Assembly (NCBI RefSeq): GCF_001544515.1
Contig: NZ_FCOL02000052.1
Span: 1 to 35,037, forward strand
Source of the DNA: Caballeronia terrestris
GTDB lineage: Bacteria > Pseudomonadota > Gammaproteobacteria > Burkholderiales > Burkholderiaceae
Length of the DNA: 35,037 nucleotides
Reading direction: 5' to 3'
A program made the position numbers and the translations under genes. Shown piece after piece: positions 23,107-32,606 of this stretch (position 1 is its first letter; each line of letters begins with the position of its first letter). Under the pieces are notes generated by a model that was not told the DNA's origin, ran no database searches, and saw only the letters and a list, made by a program, of their open reading frames with translations.

Positions 23107-23852
23107 CGGCGGACCTAAGCCATTCATTACCAATGAGTGTCCGCGGCAAGCCAATGCGATGGCACGACCGTAAAGCCAGGGCTGCGTTTGAAGGCCTGCT
23201 TACCAGCACTTGCAGCTTGAAAGTGGCCTTTGCCATAATACGTTGAAGATCAGCACTCCGAGTCTAACAAAGCTGTTTGCACGATTAAGGGAAAACCCGC
23301 TTCCAGACGCGCGCTCGCTGGCGGGCCGATCATCGGGCGAGTTCCCGAATGACCAGCCGCAGTATCGCTTGGCGAGACCTCACCGCAGATCCGAACGAGT
23401 GATGCATTGGAAACCACCCGTGCACGATCAACCTGCTGAGAGGTTACACCTCAACGCACCGTACGGAGGCGTCCGACGCCAGTAAGCCTCGCCAGAAACG
23501 CAGGCAGGAGTGGGGTCGGCAAGCGCCCGTTCCCCGGAAATCCGCCAAGAACCAGAAAAAAGGCCGCAAACTCGTCGCGGCCTTGTAGTTCAGCGGCGTG
23601 TCGCCGCGGGAATTCGTCAGGCGAAGGTGTCGATGAGCCCAACCGATCGACGCACGGGTGAGGCGACAGCGGCGCTCGCCGCTGCCGAGGCGTCACCGTC
23701 ATTGCCGCGGCAGCACGCGCCCGCGGACGTCAATCTGCTCCGGTGCCGAGGAAGGACTCGCCGACGGTAGCACCGCCCACTGATCGCCACCCCCGTCGGA
23801 CTCTCGGCCACCTTCGATACGAGGTGAGTGTGCGCCAAGTCTGAGGAGGTCT
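23107..23852. other. Intergenic; carries a minus-strand terminator and a possible remnant
   Basis: No intact gene. A minus-strand frame ends at 23617 (VASPVRRSVGLIDTFA), just before the intrinsic terminator at 23556–23584, which suggests the 3' end of a former gene or the long 3' untranslated region of the DUF4148 gene. The 23107–23550 part shows nothing I can support. Confidence 0.4.
23556..23584 (-). terminator. Strong intrinsic terminator, minus strand
   Basis: Read on the minus strand: AAGGCCGC-GACGAGTTT-GCGGCCTT followed by TTTT. The 8-base perfect GC-rich stem with an uninterrupted T run is a textbook Rho-independent terminator. The nearest intact minus-strand gene upstream is the DUF4148 protein, whose stop is about 270 bases away. 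Confidence 0.8.
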
Positions 23853-24152
23853 CTACTTGCACTCCGTTTCGACCCACTGGTCGACCACGCGTTGCGCCGC
23901 GTGTAGATTTGCTGGGTAGTTTGGGTCGTCGTGCCAGGGTGCCGGGTTGTAGCCTGCTTTCCTCAGGGCCGAAAGCTCGCTTCGGTGTTGCGACTTCGTC
24001 GGAGACGCGTTGTTGTTTTTCAGTACGACCAGGTCACGGCACTCCGTTGGGCTCAGATGTGGCCCGCTTTTTGGCCCGCCGGCGGCGGCATATCCAGTCA
24101 GCAGGAACGCCAGCGCAGCAAGCGTCGAGCAGTTTCTCGTGAGCATTTTCAT
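23853..24152 (-). CDS. DUF4148 small exported protein
   Basis: 99 residues from the ATG at 24152, chosen because GGAG lies eight bases upstream. Signal peptide (MKMLTRNCSTLAALAFLLTG) and a short mature part ending SALRKAGYNPAPWHDDPNYP with NLHAAQRVVDQWVETEC. The AGYNP...YP..L.AAQR pattern is the DUF4148 signature, a family abundant in Burkholderiaceae with unknown function, usually periplasmic. Two cysteines in the mature part could form a disulphide. Confidence 0.85.
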   Translation of the reverse strand: MKMLTRNCSTLAALAFLLTGYAAAGGPKSGPHLSPTECRDLVVLKNNNASPTKSQHRSELSALRKAGYNPAPWHDDPNYPANLHAAQRVVDQWVETECK

Positions 24153-24473
24153 CGCGCATCTCCAGGCGTCCGATTGGCGCAACGCAAGCGATGCGATGTC
24201 GCCGCTCGCGCGTAACTTCTGCGTTTATTTTGCCTTATTCCAGCCACCAGAAGAGGTGCACTGTACGAAAAGACGAGAGTCAGGCGCCAACGCTGACGCG
24301 GTCAAAGCGCTTTCCCGGAAACGGATCGAGCAGGGAACTTAAGGGGCGACTTCTGACCGACGCGGCCCTCGCATATAGCAGACTAAGCGGCCGCTTTCAG
24401 CTACAAATCGGGTACTCAGAGCGCTCGAGTCAGTGGAAACCGTCTCCCGTCGGCGCTCCCCCGGATCAACGAA
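24153..24473. other. Intergenic, no gene seen
   Basis: 321 bases between the DUF4148 gene and the end of the membrane-protein gene, containing the promoter side of the DUF4148 gene. No convincing promoter boxes, hairpins or remnants were identified. Confidence 0.4.
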
Positions 24474-25190
24474 TCAAGCGTCGCCTTTCATGTCAGACTC
24501 ACTCACGCCGGCCATGGGCGATGCGCCGAAATTGTCAAACAGGATGTGCAGGCTGAGAAGGAGAACCCAGAGCGGGAAAACCAGCACGATCCAATCTATG
24601 TGCCGGCCAGCAAAGAGCAACGCGAGTGCAGCGGCATATCCAATAAACGCGATCCAGCGCGAAACAAAGCCGGTGCGAAGAGCAAGCGTACAGGTGGCGA
24701 TCGTGAATACTGCGGCCATGCGGACCGCGTAGACATTCATGATTTCGGAGGCAACCGCTCGCGCAACGGTGAAGGTGGCCGAACCGGGAAGTCGATCGGA
24801 CTCGACGCCATACGCGGTCACAATCCCGCCGACGAACGAGGCAGCGGCAAACAACATCGCCAGGAACAGGAGGCCGCTCCCCATAAACACCGTGGCGAAG
24901 AAGCGATCCTCGCGTTCTCCGAGGCGATCCCGCAGCACGCCAATGAACCAGAGAAAGGCAATGCCAGCGAACGGCACCAGGTTGACCGCAACAGACACGG
25001 TACTCGATCTTTCTCGAAGCCACTGGCCCGGTTCTGAAGCGAGAACAGGAACAGAACGCCGCAGCAGCAGAAGGCTGGTAATCAGTAAAACAGAAAATAT
25101 GATGCCGGCGATGGCGGCAGCGCGGGGGGCTCTCAGGCGCGCGCCTGGCCCGATCCGCTGCAGTCGCCAGTCCTTCGTTGAGGGATCCAT
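24474..25190 (-). CDS. Multi-pass membrane protein of unknown function
   Basis: 238 residues from the ATG at 25190 (AAGGA nine bases upstream); a GTG six codons earlier is possible. About six membrane segments: AAAIAGIIFSVLLITSLLLL, VAVNLVPFAGIAFLWFIGVL, TVFMGSGLLFLAMLFAAASF, a segment around VYAVRMAAVFTIATCTLAL, WIAFIGYAAALALLFAG and IVLVFPLWVLLLSLHILF. No transport or enzyme motif is visible; charged loops are short. Unrecognised family, possibly an integral membrane stress or signalling protein. Alone on its strand. Confidence 0.72.
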   Translation of the reverse strand: MDPSTKDWRLQRIGPGARLRAPRAAAIAGIIFSVLLITSLLLLRRSVPVLASEPGQWLRERSSTVSVAVNLVPFAGIAFLWFIGVLRDRLGEREDRFFATVFMGSGLLFLAMLFAAASFVGGIVTAYGVESDRLPGSATFTVARAVASEIMNVYAVRMAAVFTIATCTLALRTGFVSRWIAFIGYAAALALLFAGRHIDWIVLVFPLWVLLLSLHILFDNFGASPMAGVSESDMKGDA

Positions 25191-25386
25191 GTTCAGCGTC
25201 CTTCGCACCCGGTCGCGATCCTTGCGGATACTCGGTTCATGCTAGGCCAAGCAGCGGTCAACTGAAAGTACCGGCAGGGATCGATCCAGCAAGGCGTCAA
25301 CTCTGGCCGCCGCGCGACGTCTGTGCGGATGGTGAGCGAAACCAACCAGCTGCAGTGGGGTCGGCTTCTGACAAAACGCGGACCGA

Positions 25387-25581
25387 TTAATGGCGAGCCA
25401 ATGCGGGAGTGGTGGCGTCGTCGGAGAACTTGGGGCTTAGCTGCGGGACCGTTGTCCTGCCTTCGCTGGTACGAGGGGAGGAGGACGGCACGATCAGCGC
25501 CGGCGGGGTCGGCGCTAGCGCAGCGTCGACAAGGAATCCAGTCGACGTTAGGAAAATCGCGGCGGACAACACAAAGGCCAT
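25387..25581 (-). CDS. Possible small exported protein
   Basis: 64 residues beginning MAFVLSAAIFLTSTGFLVDA, a plausible signal peptide, followed by a proline/serine-rich tail. AGAGG lies eight bases before the ATG at 25581, which is the main reason to keep it. No family is recognised. The plus strand of the same stretch has competing open frames, so this remains tentative. Confidence 0.35.
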   Translation of the reverse strand: MAFVLSAAIFLTSTGFLVDAALAPTPPALIVPSSSPRTSEGRTTVPQLSPKFSDDATTPALARH

Positions 25582-26187
25582 TGAGTGCGCCTCTCCGATG
25601 CTGGTGACCTAGGCTGACGACCGGCCCATTCGCTTTCTGACTTCTACATCGTAGATCAAAAATTCGAAGTCGCCCAATACACGGCCTCTGTTTTCTCTTC
25701 GGCAGCACGCGCTGTTAGTGCCATAGGTCGACCTGCCTTGCCGCGGCGTCGGTCTGGGATTTAGTGGTACGGATTCGTCGAGCCCGGTTCTTTCGCACGC
25801 GGCGACTACACTGCCACGAAGCGAAGTTCACTCCTCAAAGGGAGGCCCGCCCACATTCGATCACGGTAGAAGCAATTGACGTCATTCCGCGACAGTTTTA
25901 TCGATCTGGTTCAGGCCTGTCACGGGATGCACGCCGTCATCCTTGCGACGCAGCCCCGGGCTGTTGGTGTGCGGGAGGCGTACTTCGGGCTACCCCCTAT
26001 TGTGGCTTGAAATCCACATGCAATAACGTATTCTGCGTTGATAGCGACCCATCCTCTTTGCCTTCCCGATTCGATGTAGTGAGACCGCCGACAGGCGCGA
26101 CGCGGCCCGCAAACTCAAACAAGCGCCGGTGCGGGTCACCCATCGCAAACCCTCGTGGGTGAAGCGCCATGGACAGGAGATGTCGAT
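25582..26187. other. Intergenic upstream of the phosphoketolase gene
   Basis: About 600 bases without a recognisable gene; short plus-strand frames (such as 25764–26162) have no credible product. It should contain the phosphoketolase promoter; one candidate is given at 26007. Confidence 0.4.
26007..26034 (+). promoter_or_regulatory. Candidate promoter for the phosphoketolase operon
   Basis: TTGAAA (26007–26012) and TATTCT (26029–26034) with a 16-base spacer, about 150 bases ahead of the phosphoketolase start. Match to sigma-70 consensus is moderate. I looked for FNR/ANR-type sites here, expected for low-oxygen genes, and saw none. Confidence 0.3.
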
Positions 26188-28585
26188 ATGGGCCAGCTTC
26201 CCACTTCGGGCGCTTCACAGCAGACTACCCTCAGCTCCGACGAGCTTCGACTGATCGATGCGTGGTGGCGTGCGTGCAACTACCTCTCGGTCGGCATGAT
26301 CTATCTGATCGACAACCCCTTGCTGAAGGAGCCGCTCAAGGTCGATCACGTCAAGCAGCGTCTGCTCGGTCACTGGGGCGCGAGTCCGGCGCTGTCGTTC
26401 ACATGGGCGCATCTGAACCGGGTCATCAAGCGCGACGACCTCGACGTGATCTTCATGGCTGGCCCCGGGCATGGGGCGCCCGGCGTGCTCGGTCCTGCCT
26501 ATCTTGAGGGCACCTACTCGGAGGTGTATCCGGACAAGAGCGAAGACGTCGAGGGCATGCAGAAATTTTTCAAGCAGTTCTCGTTTCCCGGCCACATCGG
26601 TTCGCATGTCACGCCGGAGACGCCCGGCTCGATCCACGAAGGCGGCGAACTGGGCTACAGCCTGTCTCATGCGTATGGTGCCGCGCTCGACAATCCGGAC
26701 CTCATCGTCGCCTGTGTGGTCGGCGACGGCGAAGCGGAAACCGGGCCGCTCGCCACGGCGTGGCATTCGAACAAGTTTCTCAATCCCGTGCGCGACGGCA
26801 CCGTGCTGCCGATTCTCAACCTGAACGGCTACAAGATCGCGAACCCGACCATCCTCGCGCGCATCAGCCACCAGGAACTCGAGGCGCTGTTCGTGGGCTA
26901 TGGATACAAGCCATATTTCGTCGAAGGATCGGACCATGCAGAGATGCATGAAAAGATGGCCACCACGCTCGACGCCGTCATTGCGGAAATCCGCGCCATT
27001 CATGAGAAAGCGCGCGCGGGCGGCGAGCCCGAGCGGCCGCGATGGCCGATGATCGTGCTCAGAACGCCCAAGGGCTGGTCCGGGCCGAAGGAGGTCAAGG
27101 GCCACAAGGCCGAGGGCTCGTGGCGTTCACATCAGGTGCCGTTCTCCGATGTCCGGAACACTCCGGCCAATCTCGAGCTTCTGGAAAGCTGGTTGCGCAG
27201 CTACAAGGCCGAAGAGCTATTCGATGCCGATGGACGGCTGATGCCGGAACTGCGCGCCCTCGCACCGGCAGGGCCGCGACGCATGAGCGCGAACCCGCAT
27301 GCCAATGGCGGCGTATTGCGCCGGGCGATGAAGCTGCCGGATTTCCGCGACTATGCAGTCGATGTCTCTCGCGCGGGCAAGGTGCTTTACGAGAATACGC
27401 GGCCACTCGGCGAATTCCTGCGCGACGCCATGCGCGACAACATGAGCACCTTCCGCGTGTTCGGCCCGGACGAAACGGCTTCCAATCGACTCCAGTCGAT
27501 TTACGAAGTCAGCAAGAAGGTCTGGATGGGCGACCTGCTGCCCGAAGACGAAGACGGCGGAGAACTGTCGCGCGACGGCCGGGTGATGGAAATGCTCTCG
27601 GAGCATACGCTCGTGGGATGGCTCGAGGGCTACCTGCTTTCAGGGCGGCATGGCTTCTTCCACACCTACGAGGCATTCGCGCATGTCGTGGATTCGATGT
27701 TCAACCAGCATGCGAAATGGCTGGACATCTGCAAGAACCATGTGCCGTGGCGTGCGTCGGTGTCGTCGCAGAACATCCTGTTGTCCTCGACCGTCTGGCG
27801 GCAGGATCACAACGGCTTCTCGCATCAGGATCCCGGCTTCATCGACCTCGTCAGCAACAAGAGTCCTTCTGTCACGCGCGTCTACCTCCCGCCGGATGCG
27901 AATACGCTGCTCGTCGTCGCGGACGAATGTCTGCGTTCGACCGACTGCATCAACGTGATTGTCGCGGACAAGCAGAAGCACCTTCAGTTCACCACCATGG
28001 ACGAAGCGATCGTGCACTGCGCGAAGGGTCTGGGCGTGTGGCGACGCGCGAGCAACGACGAGGGCGAGGGGGCCGGACGTCGTCATGGCATCGTGCGGCG
28101 ATGTCGCCACTCAGGAAGCGCTGGCAGCGACGGCAATCTTGCGCGAGCGGCTGCCCGAACTGAAGCTGCGCTTCGTGAACGTGGTGGACCTCTTCAGGAT
28201 GCAGCCCGCGAGCGAGCACCCGCACGGCTCGACCGAGCGCGAGTTCGACAGTCTCTTCACGGTGGACAAGCCGGTGATCTTCAACTTCCACGGCTATCCG
28301 TGGCTGATCCACAAGCTCGCCTATCGCTTCCGCAACCACGAGCATCTGCACGTGCGCGGCTACAAGGAGAAGGGCAACATCAACACACCGCTCGAACTCG
28401 CGATTCTCAATCAGGTCGACCGCTTCAATCTCGTGATCGATGTGCTCGACCGCGTGCCGCGATTGCAGGGCAGAACGGCGCATCTCAGGGAAGACATGAT
28501 GAACGCCATCATCAGCAACCTGAACTATGCACACACGCATGGCATCGACCGCGCCGAGATCACCGACTGGGTGTGGCCGGACTGA
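26188..28585 (+). pseudogene. xfp: Xylulose-5-phosphate/fructose-6-phosphate phosphoketolase, one frameshift
   Basis: The start ATG at 26188 has AGGAG eight bases upstream. The front 630 codons are intact: thiamine-diphosphate motif GDGEAETGPLATAWHSNKF (about residue 179 on), GPGHGAPG, and RQDHNGFSHQDPGF (about 538). At 28069–28075 a run of five G throws the frame. With four G it would read NDEGEGPDVVMASCGDVATQ and continue to GYPWLIHKLAYRFRNHEHLH and the natural stop at 28585, about 798 residues, the normal family size. The shifted frame stays open to 29085 by chance because of GC richness, which hides the lesion. The enzyme would split xylulose-5-P or fructose-6-P with phosphate to acetyl-P plus a smaller sugar phosphate. 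A sequencing error in the homopolymer is a real possibility; otherwise this is a recent pseudogene. It leads an operon with glgP. Confidence 0.9.
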
Positions 28586-28606
28586 GTCCGCCCGAGGGAA
28601 AAGACC

Positions 28607-31105
28607 ATGGCCGACGGCCCGAGCGCCACCACATCCAGCAGCGCCGAACCCGCACGAAGCGGGCTGGATGCCGACGCGCTGCAGCGCGACGTCATCGACA
28701 ACCTCATCTGCCTGCAGGCCCGCTATCCGGCAATCGCCACCCCGCACGACTGGTACATGGCACTCGCCTACAGCGTGCGCGACCGCATGCTGGCCCGTTG
28801 GGTGGCGACGGTGCAGACCTATGCCGCGCGCGAGGTCAGGGTCGCCTGCTATCTCTCCGCCGAGTTTCTGATCGGGCCGCAACTCGGCAACAACATCGTC
28901 AACCTGGGCATCGAGGCCAATGCGCGCGAAGCCATGCAGGCGCTCGGCCAGGACCTCGACACGCTGCTCGCGCTGGAAGAAGAGCCAGGTCTCGGCAACG
29001 GCGGGCTCGGCCGGCTCGCGGCCTGTTACCTGGATTCGCTCGCCACGCTCGAAACGCCTGCGATCGGCTACGGCATCCGCTATGAGTTCGGCATCTTCGA
29101 TCAGGAGATCCGCGACGGCTGGCAGGTGGAAATCACCGACAAGTGGCTGCAGAAGGGCAATCCCTGGGAGATCGTGCGTCCGGACGTCACGTTCTATGTG
29201 CCCTTCGGCGGACGCATCCAGAACGAGACCGATGCAGACGGCCGCCTTCGCGTGCGCTGGATACCGGCGAACCAGGTCAAGGGCGTTGCCTGCGACATCC
29301 CGATGCTCGGCTTTCGCGTCAACACCTGCAACACGCTGAGGCTATGGAAGAGCGAGGCGGTAGAGTCGTTCGACCTGCAGGACTTCAACGCCGGTGACTA
29401 CTACCAGGCCGTCCAGGAAAAGGTGATCTCCGAAACGCTATCGAAGGTGCTTTATCCCAACGACGAGCCCGAAGCGGGCAAGCGCCTGCGCCTCGCCCAG
29501 CAATACTTCTTCGTTTCATGCTCGCTGCAGGACATGCTGCGCCTGCTCGACCTCAAGGGCGAACCGACGCAACGGTTCGCGGACATGTTCGCGGCGCAGC
29601 TGAACGATACCCATCCGGCGATCGCGGTCGCCGAGTTGATGCGGCTCCTGATCGACGAGAGGCAAATGCCGTGGGACGAGGCTTGGGACATCACCGGGCG
29701 CGCACTGGCCTATACGAACCACACGCTCCTGCCTGAAGCGCTCGAGACCTGGGGTTTGCCGCTCTTCCGGAGCCTGCTGCCACGCCCGCTCGAAATCATC
29801 TATGAGATCAACCGCCGGTTTCTCGACGATCTCCGTCAGCGCTACGCCAATGACGAGGCGCGTGTGGCGCGGATGTCGCTGATCGACGAGCGCGGCGACA
29901 AGCTGCTGCGCATGGCGCACCTCGCGACCGTCGGCTGCCATGCCGTCAATGGCGTAGCCGCCCTGCATTCCACCCTGCTCAGGCAGACCGTGTTGCGGGA
30001 TTTTGCCGAACTGTGGCCCGAGCGGTTCCACAACGTCACGAACGGCGTCACGCCGCGCCGCTTCATGTTGCTCTGCAACCCCGAGCTCGCGCGGTTGCTC
30101 GACGAGACAGTCGGAGAAGGCTGGATCACCGACCTCAAACGGCTTCAGGGACTCGTGGCACACGCCAACGACGACGCTTTCCAGGAGCGGTGGCGTCGCG
30201 TCAAATTATTGAAGAAGGAAGCGCTGGCGGGGCGGATCCGGAGCGTGACAGGCATCGTCGCCGACCCCGGCGCTTTGTTCGACGTTCAGGTCAAGCGCAT
30301 TCACGAGTACAAGCGCCAGCATCTGAACGCCCTCTTCATCATCAGCCTCTACCAGCGCCTGCGGAGCAATCCACAACTGGCGGTCGCGCCGCGCTGCTTC
30401 GTGTTCGGCGGCAAGGCGGCACCGGGCTATGCGATGGCCAAGCTGATCATCCGCCTGATCAATGGCGTGGCCGAAGTGGTGAACAACGACCCCGCGGTGA
30501 ACGACCGACTGAAGGTCGTGTTCCTTCCTGACTTCAATGTCAAGAACGCTCATCTCGTCTACCCGGCGGCGGACCTCTCGGAGCAAATATCGACGGCCGG
30601 CAAGGAGGCTTCGGGCACCGGCAACATGAAGTTCATGATGAACGGCGCGCTGACCATCGGAACGCTGGATGGAGCCAACGTCGAGATTCGCGAGGAAGTC
30701 GGCGAGGATAATTTCTTCCTGTTCGGCCTGACCGCAGATCAGGTCGAGCGAGTAAGGCGCGAGGGCTACCGCCCGGCGGACTACGCGAACTCAAACCCGC
30801 AGTTGCGTGACGTTCTTGCACTGATCACAGATGGGCATTTCTCACGCGGCGACCGCGACGTGTTCCGCCCGTTGGTCGAAAACCTGCTCCAGTCCGATCC
30901 GTTCCTGGTGCTGGCCGACTACGCCGACTACGTGGCGTGCCAGGAGCGCGTGAGCGCCGCCTGGCAGGACTCGCGGCGCTGGACTCGAATGTCCATCCTC
31001 AATACCGCCTGCTCGGGCAAGTTTTCGTCCGACCGCGCCATCGGCGAGTACTGCGACCAGATCTGGAAGATCCGCCCTGTGAGCATTGCCCTTGACCGAC
31101 TCTGA
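28607..31105 (+). CDS. glgP: Glycogen (alpha-glucan) phosphorylase
   Basis: 832 residues, normal family length. Motifs of the GT35 family are visible: RVACYLSAEFLIGPQLGNNI near residue 80, GLGNGGLGRLAACYLDSLAT, AAQLNDTHPAIAVAELMRLL, VTNGVTPRRF, VKRIHEYKRQHLNALFI, and KEASGTGNMKFMMNGALTIG where the lysine (about 675) binds pyridoxal phosphate. It releases glucose-1-phosphate from glycogen, which can feed the phosphoketolase route. It starts 21 bases after the phosphoketolase stop (GAGGGA upstream) and overlaps the truncated debranching-enzyme gene by 20 bases. Complete and apparently functional. Confidence 0.96.
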   Translation: MADGPSATTSSSAEPARSGLDADALQRDVIDNLICLQARYPAIATPHDWYMALAYSVRDRMLARWVATVQTYAAREVRVACYLSAEFLIGPQLGNNIVNLGIEANAREAMQALGQDLDTLLALEEEPGLGNGGLGRLAACYLDSLATLETPAIGYGIRYEFGIFDQEIRDGWQVEITDKWLQKGNPWEIVRPDVTFYVPFGGRIQNETDADGRLRVRWIPANQVKGVACDIPMLGFRVNTCNTLRLWKSEAVESFDLQDFNAGDYYQAVQEKVISETLSKVLYPNDEPEAGKRLRLAQQYFFVSCSLQDMLRLLDLKGEPTQRFADMFAAQLNDTHPAIAVAELMRLLIDERQMPWDEAWDITGRALAYTNHTLLPEALETWGLPLFRSLLPRPLEIIYEINRRFLDDLRQRYANDEARVARMSLIDERGDKLLRMAHLATVGCHAVNGVAALHSTLLRQTVLRDFAELWPERFHNVTNGVTPRRFMLLCNPELARLLDETVGEGWITDLKRLQGLVAHANDDAFQERWRRVKLLKKEALAGRIRSVTGIVADPGALFDVQVKRIHEYKRQHLNALFIISLYQRLRSNPQLAVAPRCFVFGGKAAPGYAMAKLIIRLINGVAEVVNNDPAVNDRLKVVFLPDFNVKNAHLVYPAADLSEQISTAGKEASGTGNMKFMMNGALTIGTLDGANVEIREEVGEDNFFLFGLTADQVERVRREGYRPADYANSNPQLRDVLALITDGHFSRGDRDVFRPLVENLLQSDPFLVLADYADYVACQERVSAAWQDSRRWTRMSILNTACSGKFSSDRAIGEYCDQIWKIRPVSIALDRL

Positions 31106-31395
31106 CACCGGGCCGGCCCCGCGATATCCGGTCGGCCACGGGTCGCGATTTCCGCCGGGCGCGACGGTGGTGCCTGAAGGCGTCAACTTTTGCGTCTTCG
31201 GCCGCCGTGCCACGCGGGTCGAGCTTCTCCTGTATGCCGCTCCGGACAGCCCTGAGCCGTTTCAGGTCATACCGCTCCTGCCCGAACGCAACCGGACGTT
31301 CTTCTACTGGCATGTCCTGGTCGTCGGCCTGCCGTTGGGCACCTGCTACGCATGGCGTCTGGACGGACCCGAGGACATCGAACACGTGCTATTTG
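31086..31395 (+). pseudogene. glgX: Glycogen debranching enzyme GlgX, N-terminal remnant
   Basis: About 100 codons of the N-terminal CBM48/isoamylase domain: YPVGHGSRFPPGATVVPEGV, NFCVFGRRATRVELLLYA, NRTFFYWHVLVVGLPLGTCY and AWRLDGPEDIEH. Homology ends near 31390 in unrelated sequence, although the frame happens to stay open to 31706; the catalytic alpha-amylase barrel is gone. The start is a TTG overlapping the glgP end by 20 bases, as expected for a coupled glgP-glgX pair. A deletion removed at least 1.5 kb of the gene. Confidence 0.82.
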
Positions 31396-31740
31396 ACTTG
31401 TCCCGTCGATCGCCGAAAAAAAGCCGCAACGAGGTGAAAAACGTCGACCACACGGCCCACCGTGTGGTGGACGATATCGCCGACTGGCAAGGCGTGTGCA
31501 GCGCGCGAAGTGGCGGAAAGACGTTTCTCTCTGGACCTCAGGAGATTTGCTTCGTTCCGCGCCGTGCGCGGAAATCCGCCAATAAAAGCGCGTGTGCGAT
31601 ACGCGGTTCGCACATCCCATCGGCTATTGATGGCCCTTGCACCCGCCAGGACAGGCCCACTTCTCAGCATGCTATTCTTTTGAGGGTCGGCTCACGAGCC
31701 CGATAGCGTGCCGGGTCGAACGACTCAGGAGAATGAATCA
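31396..31740. other. Non-coding after the glgX break; contains a hairpin
   Basis: Unrelated to glgX. ACCACACGG-CCCA-CCGTGTGGT (31447–31468) is a perfect 9-base hairpin without a T run; it may act as a transcript end for the glgP operon. The 31470–31740 part shows no remnant I recognise. Confidence 0.4.
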
Positions 31741-32115
31741 ATGCGGGCACTTCTTGGTCTGACGACGGGCGGGCTGCTGCTGGTTTCCACCTGCGGCGCG
31801 CAGGCACACAATCTGAGCTTTCTCAACGACACGCCGATCAGTTACATGAAGCAACGCGACATTGACTCGATCAAGAAGGCGGTCGACCGCGCGCTCTATG
31901 AGAAGCAGGACGGCGAGACGGCCAACTGGCTCAACGAGGGAACCGGCAACAGTGTCAAGATCGATGCGACGATTGCACTGGACAAAACCACGAAGAACGG
32001 CAATCGGACCTGCCGCTCAACGGCAGTTGTGCTGTCCGCGAAGGGTCAGTCTATGAACCTGCGCCCGGTGTTTTGCCGGGAAGGCAGCGGCGTATGGCGG
32101 TTACAGAAGCGGTGA
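31741..32115 (+). CDS. Surface-antigen-like exported protein
   Basis: 124 residues from the ATG at 31741, chosen over an upstream in-frame start because AGGAG lies about nine bases ahead. Signal peptide (MRALLGLTTGGLLLVSTCGA, cleavage near AQA-HNL), then ISYMKQRDIDSIKKAVDRAL, WLNEGTGNSVKIDATIAL and NRTCRSTAVVLSAKGQSMNL with RPVFCREGSGVWRL. The two cysteines and the K-x-R-T-C-R...Y/F-C-R pattern are those of the 17-kDa surface antigen / RT0821-like family, here without the glycine-zipper. Probably periplasmic or outer-membrane attached; role unknown. Confidence 0.82.
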   Translation: MRALLGLTTGGLLLVSTCGAQAHNLSFLNDTPISYMKQRDIDSIKKAVDRALYEKQDGETANWLNEGTGNSVKIDATIALDKTTKNGNRTCRSTAVVLSAKGQSMNLRPVFCREGSGVWRLQKR

Positions 32116-32606
32116 GGAACGCGTTGCCTGACGCAGCCGGTAGCGTCGCCGCATTGACGCGCGTGCTGTTATGGGAGCTCGCCGTGTGCTGCTCGTGCAC
32201 GCCATCAAAACATCGCACTGGGACAGTCCGAAAGCGCATGGCGAAGAGGGGAAGCGCCGCGGCTTTGTCGCGACAGCGATCGCAACGTGATGAGAGACTG
32301 ACATGAAAAGGACGGCTTATGCAGCAGCCAACGAATAGAATTGCTCGGCAGAAGTTTGTCGAACGCTGTTGTCGTGCAGCTGCCCTTTGGCGATCATGTA
32401 TGCACACCTCGTGCCACCAAGCACGATGCGGGCGCAACGGAAATTCTTTTCCTTGTTGGGCGACTATTCCAGGCCTATATTTCGGTTGACTCCATATCAA
32501 CTTCAGAAGCAGCGGCGAGCTGAATAACAGAGCAGTGACTGGGCACGACCGCGGCGTGATAGACGTGACAAAATAAAGCGCATCCTTCTCTTCGAAGGAG
32601 ATAAAC
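32116..32606. other. Intergenic, no clear gene
   Basis: About 490 bases. A plus-strand run near 32170–32300 (RRVLLVHAIKTSHWDSPKAH in one frame) faintly recalls a flavodoxin-fold start but is too short to assign. GTTGA-N7-TCAAC at 32485–32501 is a small dyad. Nothing else. Confidence 0.35.

Noticed and set aside
26155..29085. 976-codon open frame as a giant phosphoketolase fusion
   Set aside because: All family motifs after codon ~628 are in another frame; the tail is low-complexity Arg/Ala sequence produced by reading GC-rich xfp and glgP out of frame.
31396..31706. C-terminal part of the glgX open frame as a real fusion protein
   Set aside because: No similarity to any domain, and composition matches non-coding DNA; the frame is open only by chance.
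32485..32501. FNR/ANR-like site (TTGAC-N5-ATCAA) before the CBS-BON gene
   Set aside because: The half-site spacing is five, not four, and the left half deviates from TTGAT; not convincing evidence of low-oxygen control.
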